The notes beneath the pieces were generated by a model. It had not been told where the DNA came from. It saw only the letters and a list, made by a program, of their open reading frames with translations, and did not search any database. From Butyrivibrio sp. MC2013 (lineage in GTDB: Bacteria; Bacillota; Clostridia; Lachnospirales; Lachnospiraceae), in contig NZ_AUKE01000004.1 in the NCBI RefSeq assembly GCF_000424585.1, positions 1-64,000 of the forward strand: a stretch of 64,000 nucleotides of DNA. The letters are read 5' to 3'. The position numbers and the translations under genes are program-made. Below are positions 1 through 7,915 of the stretch, one piece after another (the first letter of the stretch is position 1; the number at the start of each line of letters is the position of its first letter).

Positions 1-325
1 TCCACAATTCCCCTTTCCATAGTTTGGATTTTATTTCAGGGAACTGTTCAAAAAGCTTTCTTCCTGTAATGCCCTTAAGGTACTTTACAATAGTTGTGAC
101 CGATAACTTTGGTGGTGCAGTAACAAAGCAGTGGACATGATCCATTTCGCCACATTCAAAAAGCTGAACAGTGAACCCCTTCTCATCAGCAATTTGATTG
201 ATAAGCTGTTTTAGATACGTTTCAACTTCATTATTGAGTATCTTACGCCGATATTTGACAGACCATACCACATGGTAGTTGATATTGCACACAGAAGTGC
301 GGTAATGTATTAGATTTTCTTTCAT
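1..325 (-). CDS. tnpA: IS200/IS605-family Y1 transposase TnpA, C-terminus beyond window edge
   Basis: Reading the minus strand from the ATG at 325 gives about 108 residues of a small single-strand transposase. It starts MKENLIHYRTSVCN, then NYHVVWSVKYRRK, and carries the HUH metal-binding motif in EMDHVHCFVTAPPKLS, followed by the VKYLKGITGRKLF segment typical of TnpA. The catalytic tyrosine lies near the C-terminus in this family and would be left of base 1, so intactness cannot be judged. No tnpB is visible to the right. The family cuts and pastes single-stranded DNA at hairpin-bearing ends. Family identity is confident; whether it mobilises the hairpin repeats elsewhere in this window is only a possibility. 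Confidence 0.88.
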   Translation of the reverse strand, partial: MKENLIHYRTSVCNINYHVVWSVKYRRKILNNEVETYLKQLINQIADEKGFTVQLFECGEMDHVHCFVTAPPKLSVTTIVKYLKGITGRKLFEQFPEIKSKLWKGELW

Positions 326-401
326 ACACATAGTATAGCACAAATACAAGAAAAAGCAAACATACATTCGTTGTATGCTTGTTTTTTCTTTTGACCTTTT
401 T

Positions 402-1820
402 TTATAGCGCTTTCATCTCGGCAATTGAATTACCGAGGATTCCCGCTTGATGTCCTAAACCTGCTGATACTTTCTCATCTTTTATTCCAAGTGAACCTTC
501 CTCAATCTCCATCTGTGGCTTTACAAAGACTAAGATTGCAAGAATAGCTATCGCAAAAATTACGCATAAAACAAGAATTACTTCTGTGCTGATCTTAGTT
601 ATGACTGCGCTTAAAAGAAGTGATCCCACAGGCATACATGCTGTTCCGCAAGCGCCCATTACTGCTGCTGCTCTTGCAATATATTTGGGATCAGCATTTT
701 TCATAAACTGGATGTTGATCGTACCGCCTATAATTGAAGCTGCCACCATCATGATAAAAAATGATGCTGCTACGTCCACATAACAAGCAATATTATTTCC
801 AACAAAGACTCCGCCGAGGGCAATACCAAGCATTCCTGCTCCGAGAAGTGATGTTCCAAGCATGATCATCTTAAGCGGAGATAGTTTCTGTGAAAGAATA
901 GGTACAAGTGCGGATCCGGCAATACCTCCGATTGCAGCAAATACACCTGCAATACTAAGGATTTCTCCGCCCATCTTGAATATCTCTCCGGCAATTGGTG
1001 CCTGAAGTGCATTTATAGGAATGAGCATGAAGTTAAGGGCAACTGCAAGTAAGCCATAATTGCAGATAACTCGTGAACTTGCCACATATCTAAATCCATC
1101 CAGAAAGAATTCAATTTTACTCTGTTCTTTGTTCTCTGTTTCTCCAGCCTCGGATGTTGTCTTGGATGCTTCATTCCGTGCTACTTCGGTAACTTTTGCT
1201 CTCCCAGCCTTCATTGCACTGATAAGCACCGCTGCAACTGCAAAAGTTACTACATCAATCATCATTGCTGCAAAAACGCCTGCAGTTGCAATGATCACGC
1301 CGGCAGCACCTGTACCTGCCAGTGATGCCGCACCCCCAAGCATGGAATTAAGACTCATTCCGCAGGTCATATGCTCTTTCTTGACCACCTGGATTGTAAA
1401 TGCTGAAGTTGCAGGAAGATTAAAGGATTCCACTGTCGTGATGACCAAAGTGAAGATTGCCATAACCAGTGCATTCACCAGGCCTGCTCTATATAGAAGT
1501 GCAAACAATGTAATAATTACTGCCCTAAGAAGATGTGTTGCTATAATCACATGCTTCTTGTTCATCTTCTCAACAATAGCTCCGGCAAAAGGCTGTACCA
1601 CCACGTTTGGAAGTGTATTAAGTGCAAAAACTATTGCTGACCATGCTGCGCTGTGTGTGATCTGATAAACCAGCCATGTAAAAGCGATTGCATCTACAGA
1701 ATCGCCAAATCGGTTGATAACCGTAGCAAAAATCAGCTTTCTATATTCACGTTCCTTAAAGATTTCCCCATACATTTTCTTGTTCTGTTCCATATCTGAA
1801 GCCTCCATACTTGTTTTCAT
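402..1820 (-). CDS. MFS transporter, probable drug/metabolite efflux
   Basis: A 472-residue membrane protein with about 12 predicted hydrophobic segments in two blocks, separated by a polar charged loop around residues 205-235. The N-terminal block has the pattern seen in MFS_3/MacA-like exporters: FGDSVDAIAFTWLVYQITHSA in helix 1, and EKMNKKHVIIATHLLRA, matching the inter-helix basic loop of the superfamily. It would act in the cytoplasmic membrane as a proton-driven exporter; the substrate cannot be told. No strong ribosome binding site precedes the first ATG, so Met5 or Met10 are alternative starts. It stands alone, with a hairpin terminator upstream that ends the neighbouring transcript. 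Confidence 0.85.
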   Translation of the reverse strand: MKTSMEASDMEQNKKMYGEIFKEREYRKLIFATVINRFGDSVDAIAFTWLVYQITHSAAWSAIVFALNTLPNVVVQPFAGAIVEKMNKKHVIIATHLLRAVIITLFALLYRAGLVNALVMAIFTLVITTVESFNLPATSAFTIQVVKKEHMTCGMSLNSMLGGAASLAGTGAAGVIIATAGVFAAMMIDVVTFAVAAVLISAMKAGRAKVTEVARNEASKTTSEAGETENKEQSKIEFFLDGFRYVASSRVICNYGLLAVALNFMLIPINALQAPIAGEIFKMGGEILSIAGVFAAIGGIAGSALVPILSQKLSPLKMIMLGTSLLGAGMLGIALGGVFVGNNIACYVDVAASFFIMMVAASIIGGTINIQFMKNADPKYIARAAAVMGACGTACMPVGSLLLSAVITKISTEVILVLCVIFAIAILAILVFVKPQMEIEEGSLGIKDEKVSAGLGHQAGILGNSIAEMKAL

Positions 1821-1876
1821 GACTTCATTCTACATGGAACTTACACAAATCATAATACACTTATTGTACTAGTTAT

Positions 1877-1914
1877 AAAAGAAAAACTTTCCATTACGGA
1901 AAGTTTTTCTTTTG
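1877..1914 (-). terminator. Intrinsic terminator downstream of the SGNH hydrolase gene
   Basis: A perfect inverted repeat with arms AAAAGAAAAACTTTCC and GGAAAGTTTTTCTTTT around a 5-base loop. It is A/T-flanked on both sides, so it could work in both directions. It sits about 65 bases after the stop of the SGNH gene and before the MFS gene start. Confidence 0.8.
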
Positions 1915-1978
1915 CCCACTGGTATGAGGTAAGTGATATATTTAACTGTAAGTTAAAGTGTGTGATAGTACTATTGCA

Positions 1979-2683
1979 TCATCCCAACAAACTTGAATTA
2001 TCAACATGTTTTCTTATTATTTCTGTAATCTCCTTGGATAGCATAATTGTCTCTTCTTCAACGTCCTCTTTTACCGGAATAAAGTAATTACTATCTGGAA
2101 TAACAAAATCAAATGCCTCCAAGAAATCTTCAGATGGAAGCTTGCCAGTAATTGTCTTTGTAAGGACCATTGAAACAAGGTAGTCGCCAACAGCTGAGGC
2201 ATGTTCTCCGTCTCTAAAGTACAGATCTGATTCAAGGCATGCAAGGTCCTTCATAGTTGCACTCCACACTTCTCCGATTGGAGCAAGCAACACGTCCTGA
2301 CTTTTTGCAAGATTCTGATATCTGCGGTTCATTTCAACTTGATTCTCTGGTTTTTTCTTCTCTGCCCAAGTTTCGAAGATGACTGGTTTAGTGCCGGCAA
2401 TTTTACACAATTCTATGATCTTACTGGCGTTTGTTATAGTATCCTGCTCATCTCCCATTGGATGAGCCTGTTCCTGAATTACGCAATAGTCGTAACCGCC
2501 ATGCAGTATATTAAATCGCTCAGAGAAGTACTCTTCTTCCATATGCCATTTTAGGGATCTCCCAGAATACGCCAACATAGTGACCAGGCAAGGCTGACCA
2601 GTGGCACTCTCAATCATCCGTCTTGTGAGCTCCGGCATGTCATTCATATATGTGTGGCTGTTTCCGATAAAAAGTACCTTCAT
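1979..2683 (-). CDS. SGNH/GDSL-fold hydrolase-like protein
   Basis: The 234-residue product starts MKVLFIGNSHTYMNDMPEL. The GNSHT stretch is block I of SGNH esterases with the nucleophile Ser, and DGEHASAVGDYLVS near residues 170-183 matches block V with Asp and His. A probable oxyanion Asn lies in the middle (VIQEQAHPMG region), as in the DUF4886-like subgroup. There is no signal peptide, so it is probably cytoplasmic. Family members de-esterify small substrates or sugars; the substrate here is unknown. It is preceded by AGGAGACA just before the ATG and followed by its own terminator, so it looks monocistronic. Confidence 0.78.
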   Translation of the reverse strand: MKVLFIGNSHTYMNDMPELTRRMIESATGQPCLVTMLAYSGRSLKWHMEEEYFSERFNILHGGYDYCVIQEQAHPMGDEQDTITNASKIIELCKIAGTKPVIFETWAEKKKPENQVEMNRRYQNLAKSQDVLLAPIGEVWSATMKDLACLESDLYFRDGEHASAVGDYLVSMVLTKTITGKLPSEDFLEAFDFVIPDSNYFIPVKEDVEEETIMLSKEITEIIRKHVDNSSLLG

Positions 2684-2773
2684 TGTCTCCTCCGCTAGTA
2701 AATTATTCAGTAACCGTCCTTAAGATCAGTCTTTCCGTTTCTATCCTTCTTTCCATAATTTCTATCTCCCTGT

Positions 2774-3142
2774 CTACTTTTTTCTTACGCACCATATGAC
2801 ATTTTTAGCCGATCCATCGCCGGATTCTTTTCTGTATCCACCATACACATTTACGATCTCATAGCCCGTCAGTTCCAGCAGATACTTCATTTCCTGACGA
2901 TATGTCTGGCGCATTTTCAGCGGACGTACTCTTTCATCTATGACATTGCCATAGTCGTCCAGCGTTTCAAACTTCCAGTTGCCGCTCATGATCTGCGTAT
3001 AAGGATCATAGGAGATCGCATTATACAATTTCTCGCATTTTCCGTCCTTATTCACATATTCCAAGCGGAAGGAATAATCCGTATCCTTCGTGTTCATTTG
3101 CTGAGCCTGAAAAACAGGGTGCGGATCAAAGGTTAATTGCAC
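2774..3142 (-). pseudogene. C-terminal remnant of a class I SAM-dependent methyltransferase
   Basis: The 122-residue frame begins at a GTG without its own ribosome site. It matches what I recognise as only the last third of a SAM methyltransferase family, with LEYVNKDGKCEKLYNAISYD, RPLKMRQTYRQEMKYLLELT and a final NVIWCVRKK. The Rossmann part with the SAM-binding GxGxG motif is absent. The open frame runs a few codons further upstream into the 3' end of the lipoprotein gene, in another frame, so the junction lies near 3140-3165. Most likely the 5' end was deleted in a rearrangement. Whether a short protein is still made is unknown. Confidence 0.6.
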
Positions 3143-4071
3143 CTGCTCAAAGATGAACCTCCTCTGTAGGTGTCACCATATTCTTCCTCTTTCCACGTCT
3201 CATAATATTCCAGCACATCTTTATCGCTTTCAGCGGTCTTTAATGTATATTGGATCCCGGCTGATGTTTCAGCCTGCACAATATATTTCCCGGGCGAAGT
3301 TTCCTCCAAGTAAGAAATTTCATCTGCATGGTCCACAATAAAGTCAGCATCTTTCATATGTCCGTAGTTTATCTGAAGACCCTCAAACTGAACATAGTAT
3401 TCCGGCTGTAATTCCCCATCCATCTCATATCCTATGGAAGCTGTCTGCCATGTACCTGAAAGCACGTCTTTCTGATTCTCCGAAGCCATGTCTTTTCTTT
3501 CCATGTTAAATTCCATATGCCCGGTATCATATCCGCAGTCAATGGGAACGGTCTTGTTCTCAATACTATTATCTGACTGGACCGGATAAGTAAAGTAAAG
3601 TCTGTCACCTTCCCACTCAAACTCCGGCTTATCTTCTGCCTTTGCTGTATAAGCCCAGGCCTCATATGAATAATTGACATTATCCTGTGTTCCGTCTATG
3701 GTATCATTCAGGATTATTCCATAGCAACCTGCTTCTTTACTGATGATACCCAGTGCCTTATATCTTCCTGTTGGATCCAGCGCCAGGGAAACAACAGCAT
3801 CTGTTTCTCCCATAAGGTCAATTGCAGTCCCCCATTCCTGATCATCTGATCCGCATTCTCCAAGTATCCTGTCAATCACCATATAGTATTCATCACCATC
3901 AATCGGATCCGAATATCTGAACCCTTCGCTGCCGGAAGAAGGTGCTAGATAAATTGAAGTCGGTCCATCTGCGCCACCTATTATCGTAATGTTATCATCT
4001 TTCTTTTCCCCACATCCTGATGCGCTCACCACAAGAGCTAACATCAAGACGGTAACTACTGCCTTTTTCAT
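3133..4071 (-). CDS. Secreted lipoprotein with N-terminal GGADGPTSI motif, function unknown
   Basis: The start is placed at 4071 because GAGGAG lies 13 bases upstream and the protein then begins with a clean lipoprotein signal, MKKAVVTVLMLALVVSASGC, with Cys20 as the lipidated residue. The mature protein opens with NITIIGGADGPTSIYLAP, a motif I associate with several Firmicute lipoproteins and with sodium-pump decarboxylase beta subunits. The rest (about 290 residues) is acidic and shows no domain I can name. It is anchored on the outer face of the membrane. Its transcript begins with a leader and terminator shared with the Big2-RHS operon at 19.5-19.7 kb. Confidence 0.72.
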   Translation of the reverse strand: MKKAVVTVLMLALVVSASGCGEKKDDNITIIGGADGPTSIYLAPSSGSEGFRYSDPIDGDEYYMVIDRILGECGSDDQEWGTAIDLMGETDAVVSLALDPTGRYKALGIISKEAGCYGIILNDTIDGTQDNVNYSYEAWAYTAKAEDKPEFEWEGDRLYFTYPVQSDNSIENKTVPIDCGYDTGHMEFNMERKDMASENQKDVLSGTWQTASIGYEMDGELQPEYYVQFEGLQINYGHMKDADFIVDHADEISYLEETSPGKYIVQAETSAGIQYTLKTAESDKDVLEYYETWKEEEYGDTYRGGSSLSRCN

Positions 4072-4138
4072 ATACTTATTACTCCTCAATCTAGTCCTAA
4101 TAAAAGCTTTTTTCTCCGTATTATATTTTTTGGTAACA

Positions 4139-4294
4139 CAAAAAGGAGACTGGACCAATATCCAATCTCCTAATTCACAAATATATATTCAGAAATATAA
4201 CTATTACATTATCTGTCTGATACATTACCTTCTGTCAACCCCCGGGAAGCTATATTACAAACACTATCGTATAATATACAAATAGTAATATCAA
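4139..4294 (-). promoter_or_regulatory. Promoter, conserved leader and leader terminator for the lipoprotein gene
   Basis: On the minus strand a -35 TTGATA (4289-4294) and -10 TACGAT (4266-4271) are 17 bases apart. The leader then carries GGGGGTTGACAGA and TCAGACAGATAATG. It ends in a hairpin at 4145-4170 with arms GGAGATTGGA and TCCAGTCTCC, followed by six T, about 70 bases before the start codon. The same order of elements and much of the sequence recur before the gene starting at 19384. A terminator inside a leader suggests attenuation; the signal is unknown. Confidence 0.6.
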
Positions 4295-4297
4295 ATG

Positions 4298-4446
4298 AGT
4301 TAAACTCGCAAACGCTTCGCTTTTTGCTCGTTATAAAATCACTGCTGACGCAGTTCTACGGGTACGGGGCTTATAACCCCGCACCCGTAATCAAGATATT
4401 CCCACCACCTAAAGGTGGTGGGTTATCTTGATTATTTTATATATTC
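4298..4446 (+). repeat. Structured 149-bp dispersed repeat, copy A (complete)
   Basis: This copy is nearly identical to 40472-40620 and, inverted, to 28738-28882. From left to right it contains AAACTCGCAAACGCTTCGC, a hairpin ACTGCTGACGCAGT, a strong hairpin with arms ACGGGTACGGGG and CCCCGCACCCGT, and a nested hairpin in which AATCAAGATA pairs with TATCTTGATT around CCACCACCTAAAGGTGGTGG. It fills most of the gap between the leader and the GNAT gene. It may be a non-autonomous IS200/IS605-type element or a structured RNA. Confidence 0.85.
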
Positions 4447-4458
4447 CGATATAGCTTG

Positions 4459-4914
4459 CTATCCTTTTGTTAATACCATACACTCTGTCGAATTAGTAAA
4501 TCCCATTTTTTCATATAGTGGTCTTCCCAATGTAGTAGCATCGAGACTAATCTCTGTAGCACCTTTTTCCCACGTCTTCTCAATCAGCAATTCAACCATT
4601 TTACGGGCAATCCCCTTACGACGATATTTGCTTTTTGTATAGACATTCATCAGATGAGCTCGCTTCCCCGTGGGATGTTCAAATGTAGGCATTATCCTAA
4701 TAAAACTCATTGATGCACAACCGATAACCACATCATCATCCATAGCAAGAACAGTCAGATGGTCTCCATTTAAAAAGTAATCACGACTCTCATTTATTAT
4801 TTCTTCAGAGTACTTGTAATCTTCAGGCAGATCATTGACGACCTTAAGCATTTCAAGACGACTGCTCATCAGTTCATTTATATTATCTTTTGTTGTAATT
4901 TTAATATCTATCAT
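4459..4914 (-). CDS. GNAT-family N-acetyltransferase
   Basis: The 151-residue protein has the GNAT fold order. An N-terminal strand and helix (MIDIKITTKDNINELMSSRL) are followed by central strands with VIGCASMSFIRIMP, motif A with the acetyl-CoA pyrophosphate loop YRRKGIARKMVELLIE near residues 95-111, and motif B with GRPLYEKMGFTNSTECM at the end. It transfers an acetyl group from acetyl-CoA to an amine on an unidentified substrate in the cytosol. The length is typical. The stop lies only a few bases from the end of repeat copy A. Confidence 0.9.
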   Translation of the reverse strand: MIDIKITTKDNINELMSSRLEMLKVVNDLPEDYKYSEEIINESRDYFLNGDHLTVLAMDDDVVIGCASMSFIRIMPTFEHPTGKRAHLMNVYTKSKYRRKGIARKMVELLIEKTWEKGATEISLDATTLGRPLYEKMGFTNSTECMVLTKG

Positions 4915-4948
4915 TTTTTCCTACTATTCATCTTCTTTTTGAATTAAT

Positions 4949-5326
4949 TCACGCCGTCTTTTCAGCTCTAGCTCCAGCATATCTTTCTTTAATTGTCTTC
5001 ACAAAATACCTGTTATATGCAAAGGCCTTAAAATGAAAGGATCCTCCCTGCCATTTAAATCTGAGATTCGCAAGGACAGGAATATCATTACCCTTAATCT
5101 CTTCCATCTCAGACATAGGAATATCATACAACAGATCCTTGATCCTGCCATTTATGCCCGCATATTCTGCATCCCATATAAGGAATCTATCCTTATTGAT
5201 TCCGAAACATACAAGGCCATATGCTCCATCCGGAAGCCTCACAGCATCAGCATAGCTGAACTTCCTGTCATCGTCCAGCATTCCCTTACCATAAAGCTCT
5301 TCTACCTGTTCCTTAACACTACTCAT
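4949..5326 (-). CDS. Hypothetical protein, 125 residues
   Basis: The start at 5326 (MSSVKEQVEELYGKGMLDDD) is preferred over the upstream ATG because GGAGG sits 6 bases in front of it. The product is soluble and mixed alpha/beta, with LPDGAYGLVCFGINKDRFLIW in the middle and a basic C-terminus (YNRYFVKTIKERYAGARAEK). I do not recognise a family. It lies between the GNAT gene and another unknown gene, all on the same strand, and could be part of the accessory content around the toxin locus. Confidence 0.6.
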   Translation of the reverse strand: MSSVKEQVEELYGKGMLDDDRKFSYADAVRLPDGAYGLVCFGINKDRFLIWDAEYAGINGRIKDLLYDIPMSEMEEIKGNDIPVLANLRFKWQGGSFHFKAFAYNRYFVKTIKERYAGARAEKTA

Positions 5327-5394
5327 TGTTTTCCTCCAGATTTCATAGATAATATATATCCTCATGATAAAAAGAATCTCTTATCATAAAAGAA

Positions 5395-5883
5395 TCACTC
5401 TGTAACTGCCTCACAGTAAGTAAATGACTCCACAACTTTCCCTATTTCATAGACTTTGATATCAACAGTTTTCTCGCCGTTACTACTGTATCTTTTTTGG
5501 ATATCATCTAAATATTTCGATAATGTAAAGAAGAATACAGACTCTGCCCCAGTCGCAGTTTTTGCTGCTTCTTTTTCATGAACAACAAGCTCATAAACAA
5601 GGTTGCCTTCCCGGCCTCTATATGTTGAAATCGGAATCATATCTATTCCCAATGACAAAGAAGGTAATGCAGATAAAAGCTCAGCTTTCTTGTCTTCAGC
5701 AGCCTGTTTTGATGCAAACATTCCTATTGTTTCCGTATGATCCCCAAGTTTGCTATACAGTCTTGAAAGTCTGAATTCATTTCCGTTAGAAAAATGTTTT
5801 TTTACCCTTCTGAACACGACTATTACCACAAATGCACTTATAAGCCATGTATTATTTGTGATTAACTCTGCTATAGTATTCAT
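5395..5883 (-). CDS. Hypothetical single-pass membrane protein, 162 residues
   Basis: The start at 5883 (MNTIAELITNNTWLIS) is chosen because GGAGAG lies just upstream; the longer frame has no ribosome site. Residues about 10-26 (TWLISAFVVIVVF) form one membrane helix near the N-terminus, followed by a basic stretch and a cytosolic domain of about 130 residues containing GMFASKQAAEDKKAELL. No family was recognised. It follows the immunity-like genes of the RHS locus on the same strand, so a role there is possible but not shown. Confidence 0.6.
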   Translation of the reverse strand: MNTIAELITNNTWLISAFVVIVVFRRVKKHFSNGNEFRLSRLYSKLGDHTETIGMFASKQAAEDKKAELLSALPSLSLGIDMIPISTYRGREGNLVYELVVHEKEAAKTATGAESVFFFTLSKYLDDIQKRYSSNGEKTVDIKVYEIGKVVESFTYCEAVTE

Positions 5884-5998
5884 TTGATGTCTCTCCACTA
5901 TGTCCTTATATTCAATCTTTCTAGATAAATCTATAGCCAATAATATGAGAGGCCTTTTATTCTGCCCCTCATATTATTGCCAAATTATCACAACAAAT

Positions 5999-6364
5999 TT
6001 ATTTCATATACAATATTTCGATATCACCATCTACAAAGCCTGTTCCAACGGCCGTTAATCCCTTTAAAGAACTGGCATATTTTCCTTTCTCGAGATATTC
6101 CTTGATAATTCCAATCACGTTCCCAAGAACAGCTTCCCATTCTTCATCTGACTCCATTGTAAACAGGTTCTCTCGAGAGCCAAAGTCGGTAATTTCATCA
6201 CATGCCCAATCCTCATCTTCTTCATCAAATGATCCTGTGCCCACTATTTCGATCGACCAGTTATTTCCTGTTTCTTCGTAGATATTAAAGTTAACAGCAA
6301 CAACCTCTTGCGGAATCCCTTTCTCTAAATAGCCATTTAACCATTCTTCAAATAGCATATACAT
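5999..6364 (-). CDS. Small acidic protein, probable immunity protein of the orphan toxin cassette
   Basis: AGGAGG nine bases before the ATG at 6364 decides the start (MYMLFEEWLNGYLEKGIP); the upstream start overlaps the previous gene. The 121-residue product is very acidic (FDEEDEDWACDE near residues 45-56) and ends with GLTAVGTGFVDGDIEILYMK. Its size, acidity and place behind a toxin tip fit an immunity protein, but I cannot name the family. It is the second gene after the AHH toxin tip, following a DUF1629-like gene. A plain alternative is an immunity gene left over from an earlier, lost tip. Confidence 0.6.
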   Translation of the reverse strand: MYMLFEEWLNGYLEKGIPQEVVAVNFNIYEETGNNWSIEIVGTGSFDEEDEDWACDEITDFGSRENLFTMESDEEWEAVLGNVIGIIKEYLEKGKYASSLKGLTAVGTGFVDGDIEILYMK

Positions 6365-6399
6365 CAAACCAAACCTCCTTTTGTTTCTTTGTGTTTTCA

Positions 6400-6966
6400 T
6401 CAAATTACATCAATTTTTTTAAACGAAAAGCCTGTTAGTTTTTCTTGCTCTATAATACTTTTTATCTTTTCAGAACAAAACATTGCAACAGAATGTTCTT
6501 TTAGTCTAAATAAATCGTAATTCTGGATTATATTCTCATTTAGAACATATTTCCATATAGCATATATTTTTTTATCACCATCCTTTAATACACCATAACC
6601 AGATTTTTCAAAGTTAATTGCTCCCTCCAATACATGAAGAATATTAACAATATACCCCATTGTATTGGAACCATCTTTACCATTTCTTATAACAATCGGC
6701 AAAAACTGTACCCCTGTATATAACTCTTGCTTTAGCACGTGATAACACCTTGATGAAATAATAAACCAATCACGTTTATTATTAATAAAATCAGTAATAA
6801 TGTTCCCCTCGCCAGGATCATATGTGTATATAAGTTTTCCTTTTTTCGGTATATACGTTCCTCTATGAAAATCATGCAAATCATATAATGACTGATCACT
6901 CAATTCCGTACAAAAAATAGCATCTTTACTTCTTGAATATGAATAATCCATATCATAATAAATCAT
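6400..6966 (-). CDS. Imm11/DUF1629-like immunity protein
   Basis: The 188-residue soluble protein has the overall pattern of the DUF1629 (Imm11-type) immunity family: an N-terminal beta-rich part with short aromatic motifs (RDWFIISSRCYHVLKQ), then a C-terminal signature AMFCSEKIKSIIEQEKLTGF in which a helix is followed by the TGxxFxxI ending. It starts 11 bases after the stop of the AHH-nuclease toxin tip on the same strand, where a cognate immunity gene is expected. It should bind and block that toxin in the cytosol. The family call is from memory of the pattern, not from a search. Base composition is visibly more A/T-rich than the RHS core, as is usual for exchangeable tips. Confidence 0.66.
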   Translation of the reverse strand: MIYYDMDYSYSRSKDAIFCTELSDQSLYDLHDFHRGTYIPKKGKLIYTYDPGEGNIITDFINNKRDWFIISSRCYHVLKQELYTGVQFLPIVIRNGKDGSNTMGYIVNILHVLEGAINFEKSGYGVLKDGDKKIYAIWKYVLNENIIQNYDLFRLKEHSVAMFCSEKIKSIIEQEKLTGFSFKKIDVI

Positions 6967-6977
6967 AGCTGATCCCC

Positions 6978-7775
6978 TTATTTAGGTGTGTACATGATTC
7001 CAGGAGTATTTTTAACTATTGTCTTCAAATTTTCAAACAGCCTCAAAAACTCGTCTATATTTCCTGCAGCTTCTGCATCAATCAGTTTCAAATGCCTAAG
7101 CATAAAATTATGATAAAAATCTGTATGTCTTCCAATATGATTTGTCATCGCTTCAATATTCCATGATGCATCATTCAAATCCAAACCATATTTATCTGTA
7201 ATCTCCATAAATTTTGATGTGAATTTTTTGCTCTTATTGCTAAGAAAATGATGATCCTGGGTATCTAATTTTGTCTTGGAAGCACACATATTATGCACCA
7301 GCACATTTGTGCTGCCCACAAAATACGTGTGGTAGTTATCAACAGCAAAGTTGTAGACGGGGACTGCATCTCTAAGGTGCTGCCAGCGCTTGTTTAGAAG
7401 GTGGATCTCATTACCTTCGTTGTCAACAAGTGTTGTGCCTACGGTAAGCTTTTCTGCAGTAACAAAGCCCGTGTCCTTTACATAGAAGGGATGAGCAGGA
7501 GTTGTTACTATCTCCTCTGTTTCAGCCTTCTTGCCATCTTTGCTGTCCTTGCTAATGGTCAGATGTATGAGGTCATTAGTATCATTCTCATAGGTCTCCC
7601 ATACCATCTGGTAAGTAACATCACCTGTTTCTGGATCTTCTGACAGGACCAGGTCACCGGGACTGATGTCCTCTATGGGCACCATGCCGTCTATAGTCGC
7701 CACAAGGGTCTCTGCTACAAAGCAGTGCTTCGACGTCATGCCTCCCGTGATAAATCCTGTTATGGCTCCTGACAT
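6978..7775 (-). CDS. Orphan RHS toxin tip: HINT domain plus AHH-type nuclease
   Basis: The frame is open from a stop near 7911 but its first ATG is at 7775, so it is a displaced C-terminal piece rather than a normal gene. Residues 1-17 copy the Gly-rich pre-HINT region of the big RHS protein. Residues 18-165 are a HINT domain (CFVAETLVATIDGMV through VYNFAVDNYHTYFVG and VLVHN). Residues about 170-265 form a new tip with DTQDHHFLSNKSKK, NHIGRHTDFYH and a helical end, which fits the AHH family of HNH-like nucleases. The block 7291-7885 is nearly identical to 9476-10070. No ribosome site is seen, so it is probably silent until recombined into the full RHS gene. The HINT motif reads CFVAET where the active copy has CFVAGT. 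Confidence 0.75.
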   Translation of the reverse strand: MSGAITGFITGGMTSKHCFVAETLVATIDGMVPIEDISPGDLVLSEDPETGDVTYQMVWETYENDTNDLIHLTISKDSKDGKKAETEEIVTTPAHPFYVKDTGFVTAEKLTVGTTLVDNEGNEIHLLNKRWQHLRDAVPVYNFAVDNYHTYFVGSTNVLVHNMCASKTKLDTQDHHFLSNKSKKFTSKFMEITDKYGLDLNDASWNIEAMTNHIGRHTDFYHNFMLRHLKLIDAEAAGNIDEFLRLFENLKTIVKNTPGIMYTPK

Positions 7776-7885
7776 AAAGCCGTCACATGCACCGTCTACC
7801 GCTGCTTGCTTTGTCTTTTCAAGGTCACCTCCGCTGGTAACAAAGGTGATACCTGCATTAACTGCAGCTCCCGATACCGCACCTG
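7291..7885 (-). repeat. 595-bp direct repeat shared with the RHS gene (9476-10070)
   Basis: The two blocks align base for base at a constant offset of 2185 with few substitutions, and homology ends abruptly on both sides. The right limit is at the point where the orphan tip diverges from the RHS coding sequence. Recombination between the copies would remove the GIY-YIG tip and Imm26 gene and place the AHH tip on the RHS protein. Confidence 0.88.
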
Positions 7886-7915
7886 TGACCGTACACGCTA
7901 CACAGTATTAGATTA

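Noticed and set aside
1060-1665. 201-codon open frame on the plus strand opposite the MFS gene
   Set aside because: It is antisense to a well-supported MFS coding sequence, has no ribosome site and reads as low-complexity Ala/Thr/Ile. Similar long antisense frames over the RHS gene (for example 15592-16155), the iron permeases and the adhesin were dropped for the same reason.
4139-4294. Leader as a c-di-GMP, T-box or SAM riboswitch
   Set aside because: None of the conserved cores of these classes could be found; only promoter, conserved short blocks and terminator are visible.
4298-4446. Repeat copy A as a tRNA gene or TnpB guide RNA
   Set aside because: The hairpins do not form a cloverleaf and there is no tnpB next to any copy, so only a TnpA-related or structured-repeat reading is kept.
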